The notes under the pieces are model-generated. The model was not told where the DNA came from. It did no database searches and saw only the letters and a program-made list of their open reading frames with translations. Below are positions 59,798-64,000 of a stretch of 64,000 bases of DNA, one piece after another. This DNA comes from Brevibacillus brevis. GTDB lineage: Bacteria; Bacillota; Bacilli; Brevibacillales; Brevibacillaceae. The position numbers and the translations under genes were made by a program. Position 1 is the stretch's first letter; every line of letters starts with the position of its first letter. Location: positions 2,976,001 through 3,040,000 of the forward strand of contig NZ_CP030117.1 of assembly GCF_001039275.2 (NCBI RefSeq), read 5' to 3'.

Positions 59798-59901
59798 GAA
59801 GGTGATCCTAATGAATACGCAAATCGTTGGCAATCAGGTAACATTCACGAAATCCCCACCTATGTGTGCTGAAAAAGCCAGATTTTTTAGAGGGGGAGAA
59901 A

Positions 59902-60537
59902 ATGATGTGGAGGAAGGTACTGCTTCATCCGCTTGCAATTCGATACAGCGTGTTTATGATCGGACTGGCGATCATGGCGTTTGGCATTGGCATGATGATT
60001 GAGGCTCATTTAGGTGTTGCACCGTGGGATACACTGCATATTGGATTACAGAAGACATTTGGACTGACCATCGGCATATGGTCGCAGATCGTGGGTGCCA
60101 TGATCATTCTCGCTTCCTACATCATTGGCAAGATCCGGCCTAACGTGGGTATGTTTTTAAACATGTTTTTCTTCGGGCTGTTTATTGACTTATTCATGTG
60201 GTTGAACTGGATTCCTACAGGAGAGACCATTACAGAACGAGTGATTTTGTTCGTAGTTGGTCTGCTCATCTATACGATCGGAACGGGGATGTATATTTCA
60301 CCGCGATTGGGAGCTGGTCCTCGTGACAGTTTTATGTTAGCTCTACATGAGCGAATGGGATGGGGCATCGGTAAAGTCAGGATCGGTATAGAGTGCACGG
60401 TCATGGTGCTAGGTTTGTTGCTTGGTGGGCCCGTTTCGGTGGGAACCTTTGTGACGGCCCTTGCGATCGGACCGCTGATCAAGCAGTTTATTCCGATGTG
60501 GGAGCGAATCCTGGCAAAACCGTACGGAACGGCTTAA
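59902..60537 (+). CDS. YczE-like integral membrane protein
   Basis: 211 residues from ATG 59902; GAGGGGGAG (59889-59897) decides this start over the earlier in-frame ATG 59866. About six hydrophobic segments span the chain; conserved family parts are HLGVAPWDTLHIGL near residue 36 and RLGAGPRDSFMLAL near 135, the two-fold repeated signature of YczE proteins. In B. subtilis yczE lies beside sfp and is needed for full lipopeptide or polyketide antibiotic production by an unknown mechanism. Here it lies 22 kb from the tyrocidine genes. Its terminator overlaps the end of the convergent MFS gene. Confidence 0.85.
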   Translation: MMWRKVLLHPLAIRYSVFMIGLAIMAFGIGMMIEAHLGVAPWDTLHIGLQKTFGLTIGIWSQIVGAMIILASYIIGKIRPNVGMFLNMFFFGLFIDLFMWLNWIPTGETITERVILFVVGLLIYTIGTGMYISPRLGAGPRDSFMLALHERMGWGIGKVRIGIECTVMVLGLLLGGPVSVGTFVTALAIGPLIKQFIPMWERILAKPYGTA

Positions 60538-60549
60538 CCAGCGCAAAAG

Positions 60550-60580
60550 AAAAAGGGTGCTCAAATGGAGTACCCTTTTT
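60550..60580. terminator. Bidirectional terminator of yczE-like gene and MFS gene
   Basis: AAAAAGGGTGCTC (60550-60562) pairs with GAGTACCCTTTTT (60568-60580), one G-U. The MFS stop codon (60561-60563) lies within it, so the last codons of that gene form part of the hairpin. Confidence 0.88.
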
Positions 60581-61778
60581 CACTTTGTTGCAGCTTGCGT
60601 TCAGCCATATAGGAAGCGATTCCCAAAATCAGTCCCAATGCTACGAGCACAGCACCGACCCATGGGAGGGAGGTAATATCTAGATGAGTAATTACCCATC
60701 CGCCAATGAAAGCACCAGCTGCATTTCCTAGATTTCCGGCAGAATGACTCGAGGTAGAAGCAAGCGCTGGTGCATGCTGCGCGAGGTTCATCACACGCAC
60801 TTGCAGCCCTGGAAATACAGCGAAAGAAGCAGCGCCCCATAGAAAAATAGTCAAAACGGCAGCTGTGGGACTATAGAGGGTAAACGTAAACAGCGTGAGA
60901 ATGATGCATATTGTAAAGTAAAGTCCGAGTATGGAAGGCATCAGCTTCCAATCCGCAAGCTTTCCGCCCACGATATTGCCGATGGTCACTCCACAGCCAA
61001 AGAGGACAAGAATCCACGTAACATGATACTCAGCAAAACCGGTAATTTGCGTCAGCAGTGGCGCAATGTAAGTAAATACGGTGAAGAGACCTGCATTGCC
61101 CAGTGCTCCGATCAGAAGGTACAGAAGGAGCTTGGGCTTGAGAAGAGCGGTAATTTGCCCAGTGATACTCCCCGTGTTTTTTTGCCGCATGTTTGGGACG
61201 AAAACGAGTATTCCGATGAGTGCTATTATTCCCATGATCGCAATAGAGCCAAATGATGCTCGCCATCCCATGTGCTGACCGATGAAAGTCCCCAAAGGTA
61301 CACCAATGATATTGGCGATCGTCAGGCCTGCCATCATGATAGAAACGGCTGCGGCACGTTTGTCTGGACTTACCAGACTGGAGGCTACAACAGCCCCAAC
61401 TCCAAAGAATGTCCCGTGTGTCAAAGCGGTGATCAGGCGTGCCCCCATCAGTATCTCATAGTTGGGAGCAAAAACAGAGATTCCGTTTCCGAGAATAAAT
61501 AGAACCATTAGTAGACAGAGTAGCTTCTTTTGGGGAATTCGGTGGGTGAGGACTGTCAGTATCGGTGCACCGACGGCTACCCCTAGCGCATACATGGTAA
61601 TGAGTTGACCCGCGGAAGAGATACTAACCCCCAAATCCTCTGCAACATTCGGCAAAAGCCCCATAATGACAAATTCCGTCATCCCAATGGCAAAAGAGCC
61701 CACGGTAAGAGAGAGCAAAGAGATAGAAGACTTTTCCTTGTTGGCTTGTTTCTTGGTAGTAGTGTGAGATAAGTCCAT
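60561..61778 (-). CDS. MFS efflux transporter, DHA1 type (AraJ/YdhP-like)
   Basis: 405 residues, 12 predicted membrane segments. The N-terminal signature FAIGMTEFVIMGLLPNVAEDLGVS and ITMYALGVAVGAPILT are typical of AraJ/NepI/YdhP drug or metabolite efflux proteins (14-residue polar N-terminal tail, then the first helix). GGAGAAAGG lies 13 bases before the ATG. The gene is divergent from the cnt metallophore operon. In Staphylococcus aureus the metallophore is exported by an MFS protein (CntE), so a role here is conceivable, but the class is generic and its promoter carries a different palindrome, not the Zur boxes. Confidence 0.88.
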   Translation of the reverse strand: MDLSHTTTKKQANKEKSSISLLSLTVGSFAIGMTEFVIMGLLPNVAEDLGVSISSAGQLITMYALGVAVGAPILTVLTHRIPQKKLLCLLMVLFILGNGISVFAPNYEILMGARLITALTHGTFFGVGAVVASSLVSPDKRAAAVSIMMAGLTIANIIGVPLGTFIGQHMGWRASFGSIAIMGIIALIGILVFVPNMRQKNTGSITGQITALLKPKLLLYLLIGALGNAGLFTVFTYIAPLLTQITGFAEYHVTWILVLFGCGVTIGNIVGGKLADWKLMPSILGLYFTICIILTLFTFTLYSPTAAVLTIFLWGAASFAVFPGLQVRVMNLAQHAPALASTSSHSAGNLGNAAGAFIGGWVITHLDITSLPWVGAVLVALGLILGIASYMAERKLQQSEKGYSI

Positions 61779-61831
61779 GAAGTCAATACAACCTTTCTCC
61801 AGTATAAAATTCCGGTGGAACTGTCGTTTAT

Positions 61832-61860
61832 AGTAGCGGGTAAAGATTACCCGTTCTACT
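61832..61860. promoter_or_regulatory. Operator-like palindrome in the MFS promoter region
   Basis: CGGGTAA-AGA-TTACCCG (61837-61853), perfect 7-bp arms, flanked by AGTAG and CTACT (outer arms offset by two bases). On the - strand it lies beside ACTATAAA, a possible -10 for the MFS gene. This suggests a dedicated regulator not in the window. Confidence 0.55.
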
Positions 61861-61917
61861 TTGTTAAGTCAAGGTATTCTTTTTGCATGCTTGACTGACC
61901 TGTTTGAATTGTGCAGT

Positions 61918-61946
61918 TGACAGATAACCAAATTGTGGTTATGATT
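61918..61946 (+). promoter_or_regulatory. Sigma-A promoter of the cnt operon
   Basis: TTGACA (61918-61923), 17-base spacer, TATGAT (61941-61946): 6 of 6 and 5 of 6 to consensus. Start of transcription expected near 61953, immediately before the first Zur-type box. Confidence 0.85.
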
Positions 61947-61960
61947 TACTCGTTAATAAT

Positions 61961-61974
61961 CGTAATCATTACGG
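61961..61974. promoter_or_regulatory. Zur-type box 1
   Basis: TCGTAATCATTACG: perfect CGTAAT-N-ATTACG core. It matches the Bacillus Zur box (TCGTAATNATTACGA) better than Fur (TGATAATNATTATCA) or PerR. It lies just past the expected transcription start, a repressing position. Confidence 0.8.
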
Positions 61975-61995
61975 TTTATTTTTTTCTCGATTAAA

Positions 61996-62009
61996 TCGTA
62001 ATGATTACG
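61996..62009. promoter_or_regulatory. Zur-type box 2
   Basis: TCGTAATGATTACG: a second perfect CGTAAT-N-ATTACG core, centre 35 bases after that of box 1, within the cntK leader. Two copies suggest tight zinc-dependent repression. Confidence 0.8.
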
Positions 62010-62064
62010 TTTAGAGCGAAGTAAGTAGTTGTTCATCAAAAATAGGGTAAGAGGGTAGGTTGTG

Positions 62065-62910
62065 ATGAAACGGGAAATCGATTTTATAAAGTTTAATCCC
62101 ACACAAAATATGACCATTCTTGTGAAAAATAATCATCCAACTGCAGAGCATACGCTGATCGCCTCAAAAATAATGTCCTACGATAGTGTCCATGCTGAAC
62201 AAGTGGGGTTTATCGAAAAATCGAATCATGATGGAGCGGCAGCCTATCTGCAAATGGCTGGGGGTGAGTTTTGCGGCAATGCATGCATGGCATTAGCGAC
62301 GTTCATCGCGCATGAAAATGGTCTACAGCATCAGGAGTGGACCAACATTGTATTGGAAGCTTCGGGTACAGATCATTTCGTTGCTTGTCGAGTAAAAAGA
62401 ATCGAAGACGAATATTACTGCCAAGTTTCGATGCCCCTTCCTAAAAAGATCGAGCAGCAATCAATCAACTATGATGGCGACGAAATCAACATGGTGATTG
62501 TGAGGTATCCTGGTTTCTTTCACATCGTGATTGAAGTGGACGAGTTCAGTAAAGCGGTAAGAAAACGTGCACAATCTTTAGCCAAGCTGCTGGGAGTAAC
62601 TGTAGGGGCGAATTTGATCGGGGTGCTATTGTATCAGCCAGCTTCGAATGAAATGGCTCCGCTGATTTTTGTTCCACCAGTAGATAGCATGATCTGGGAA
62701 AGAGGCTGTGGGTCAGGTACTGCTTCACTTGGAGCCTATCTGGCTTGGAAAAAACAAGGCGATATCGCTGCTCCAATCAGGCAACCGGGAGGCACGATTC
62801 ATGTAACGGCCATTTGGCAAAGAGAGGCGGTAACAAGCCTGAAAATTGAGGGGGCAGTCGGAATTGTGGCACGAGGCAAAGCATTCATCGAGATACACGA
62901 TACCGTTTGA
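62065..62910 (+). CDS. cntK: CntK-type histidine racemase (diaminopimelate epimerase fold)
   Basis: 281 residues from ATG 62065; GTG 62062 is also in frame but AAGAGGG fits the ATG. It has a two-lobed epimerase fold with both catalytic cysteines: Cys70 in GGEFCGNACMAL and Cys215 in WERGCGSGTASLG. DapF itself would be expected in a lysine context; here the gene is followed by cntL and cntM, as in Staphylococcus aureus, where CntK makes D-His from L-His for staphylopine. Cytoplasmic. First gene of a Zur-box-controlled operon. Confidence 0.92.
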   Translation: MKREIDFIKFNPTQNMTILVKNNHPTAEHTLIASKIMSYDSVHAEQVGFIEKSNHDGAAAYLQMAGGEFCGNACMALATFIAHENGLQHQEWTNIVLEASGTDHFVACRVKRIEDEYYCQVSMPLPKKIEQQSINYDGDEINMVIVRYPGFFHIVIEVDEFSKAVRKRAQSLAKLLGVTVGANLIGVLLYQPASNEMAPLIFVPPVDSMIWERGCGSGTASLGAYLAWKKQGDIAAPIRQPGGTIHVTAIWQREAVTSLKIEGAVGIVARGKAFIEIHDTV

Positions 62911-62944
62911 GGTGTCACATTTTATTTAGCAAGGGGAGAACTGA

Positions 62945-63751
62945 ATGAATAGACCTGAACAGTTGCAACAGCATTTGACTGCATTTCTAGAAAGGTTCAC
63001 CCATTTAGCCGACCGATATGACGGCACCATCCATCAGAGCTCGGAGTTAGAGAAGATCATCGATGAGTATTCTTCCTTCATAACAGATGAAAGAAACAAA
63101 GAAGCCTGGGAGCAACTAGAACAGTCAATCGTAAGCCACTTGGATCAGCTTGTGGAGGATGTAAGGAAATCGTCGGCGATTTGCGTTGCTATTATGGAGA
63201 AATATCGTGCGTTGAAGCTGCTTGATGGGATTGCTGATAAGACCGACTACTTTCAAAACATAGAATCATGTATTGAAGAAGAATTTGGGAGTTTCCAAGT
63301 TACTGCTGATTCAAAGGTGTTGATGGTTGGCTCAGGCTCATTTCCTATGACGCCATTGTTGATTGCGAAGCGAACGGGAGCAGAAGTAGTTGGAATCGAC
63401 ATTGATGAGGAGGCTATCAAGCTAGGGCGGAGTGTTGTAGAAAGGCTGGGAAGTGGATTGCCTATCCGCTTGGAGCAAGAGTTTGTGGAACGACTCGATG
63501 TGACGAAGGATGCAACCCATATCATCTTTAGTTCCACGGTTCCAAATAAATATGACCTACTGGAACAATTGCATCCATTGACAAACGAACAAGTGATCGC
63601 GGCGATCCGATACGGTAATCAAATGAAGTCCCTGTTTAACTACCCTATGAGAGAGGTAGATGAGCGGAAATGGACGCTGATTGAAACCATCTTGCGTCCC
63701 GACCATGTGTTTGATATCGCTTTGTATAAAAAAGCATCGGCTGCTTGCTGA
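62945..63751 (+). CDS. cntL: CntL-type nicotianamine-synthase-like aminobutyrate transferase
   Basis: 268 residues; AGGGGAG lies before ATG 62945. The helical N-terminal part (about 1-110) and a Rossmann methyltransferase-like domain with VLMVGSGSFPMTPLLIAKR (about 124-142) and VVGIDIDEEAI are the nicotianamine synthase layout. CntL moves an aminobutyrate unit from S-adenosylmethionine to histidine (D-His in staphylopine-type systems). It sits 34 bases after cntK and 18 before cntM, in one operon. Confidence 0.94.
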   Translation: MNRPEQLQQHLTAFLERFTHLADRYDGTIHQSSELEKIIDEYSSFITDERNKEAWEQLEQSIVSHLDQLVEDVRKSSAICVAIMEKYRALKLLDGIADKTDYFQNIESCIEEEFGSFQVTADSKVLMVGSGSFPMTPLLIAKRTGAEVVGIDIDEEAIKLGRSVVERLGSGLPIRLEQEFVERLDVTKDATHIIFSSTVPNKYDLLEQLHPLTNEQVIAAIRYGNQMKSLFNYPMREVDERKWTLIETILRPDHVFDIALYKKASAAC

Positions 63752-63769
63752 TTTTATAAGGAGGTTTTT

Positions 63770-64000
63770 ATGGGTGCTTTGAAAAGAATCTTGCTATTGG
63801 GAACAGGTCCTGCTTCCATTCAAATGGCTGTCCTGCTAAAAAAACAAAGGGATTGCTACATTGGGATCGTTGGGCGTGAGTCTGTTCGTTCCGAATCATT
63901 CTTTACTGAACTTAAGCAAAATAGCCAGCAAATTCGTGTAGATATTCAAAATGAAAAGCATCAAACGATGGAGGGCGAATGCCAAATCGATCAAGTATTC
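63770..64000 (+). CDS. cntM: CntM-type opine dehydrogenase (staphylopine synthase family), 5' part
   Basis: 77 codons before the window edge; GGAGG is 5 bases before ATG 63770. The N-terminal nucleotide-binding motif LLLGTGPASIQ is followed by IVGRES and by IQNEKHQTMEGECQID, which closely follows the same region of S. aureus CntM. The enzyme condenses the CntL product with a 2-oxo acid (pyruvate or 2-oxoglutarate) using NAD(P)H to give the final opine metallophore. The residues that decide the oxo acid are outside the window. Confidence 0.93.
   Translation, partial: MGALKRILLLGTGPASIQMAVLLKKQRDCYIGIVGRESVRSESFFTELKQNSQQIRVDIQNEKHQTMEGECQIDQVF

Noticed and set aside
59811-60002. Small frame with a good GGAAGGTGATCCT site, 63 residues, overlapping the YczE-like start
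   Set aside because: The first ~20 residues follow a plausible ribosome binding site, but the frame runs 100 bases into the membrane protein gene in another frame and has no recognisable family. It could be a leader peptide, yet evidence is too thin.
62065-62910. Calling the epimerase-fold gene dapF
   Set aside because: Both catalytic Cys are present as in DapF, but the cntL/cntM context and Zur boxes point to the CntK histidine racemase.

Overview
The window comes from a Brevibacillus-type Firmicute (B. brevis / B. parabrevis group). The main evidence is a nearly complete tyrocidine synthetase locus whose readable adenylation-domain selectivity residues spell the known decapeptide order D-Phe-Pro-Phe/Trp-D-Phe/Trp-Asn-Gln-Tyr-Val-Orn-Leu. 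GGAGG-type ribosome binding sites, GTG/TTG starts, S-layer-homology proteins and sporulation-type promoters also fit.

Bases 1-38174 hold the tyrocidine operon on the + strand: the 3' part of tycA, tycB (3 modules), tycC (6 modules plus thioesterase), the ABC half-transporters tycD and tycE, an Sfp-type phosphopantetheinyl transferase, and the type II thioesterase tycF. The transporter, transferase and thioesterase genes are tightly packed. The three NRPS-gene junctions and the tycF stop codon each carry an inverted repeat with no terminator U-run.

Bases 38213-48224 hold unrelated + strand units: a secreted lipase; a heterodimeric ABC exporter pair with one degenerate ATP site; a two-gene unit (citryl-CoA-lyase-like protein, acyl-CoA dehydrogenase) behind a textbook sigma-54 promoter; and a serine hydrolase/D-aminopeptidase (dppA) pair with a strong housekeeping promoter and a possible CodY box.

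Bases 48229-53091 form a cell-envelope block: an SLH-domain protein (-), a VanY-like protein lacking its catalytic Glu, a secreted NlpC/P60 hydrolase (-) and a divergent OmpR-type two-component system with a likely direct-repeat operator between them.

Bases 53306-57887 hold a CPVC redox protein and a Cys-rich MarR regulator behind palindromic operators, a LysR regulator divergent from a MOSC protein, remnants of a molybdenum hydroxylase operon, and a Tyr/Asn/His-rich cupin with a sigma-K-like promoter. Next come a three-PAS histidine kinase with a sigma-H-like promoter, a YczE-type membrane protein and an MFS exporter (-).

The right end (61918-64000) starts a staphylopine-type opine metallophore operon (cntK, cntL, start of cntM) controlled by a near-consensus promoter and two Zur-type palindromes. 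No rRNA, tRNA, CRISPR array, insertion sequence or phage gene was recognised.
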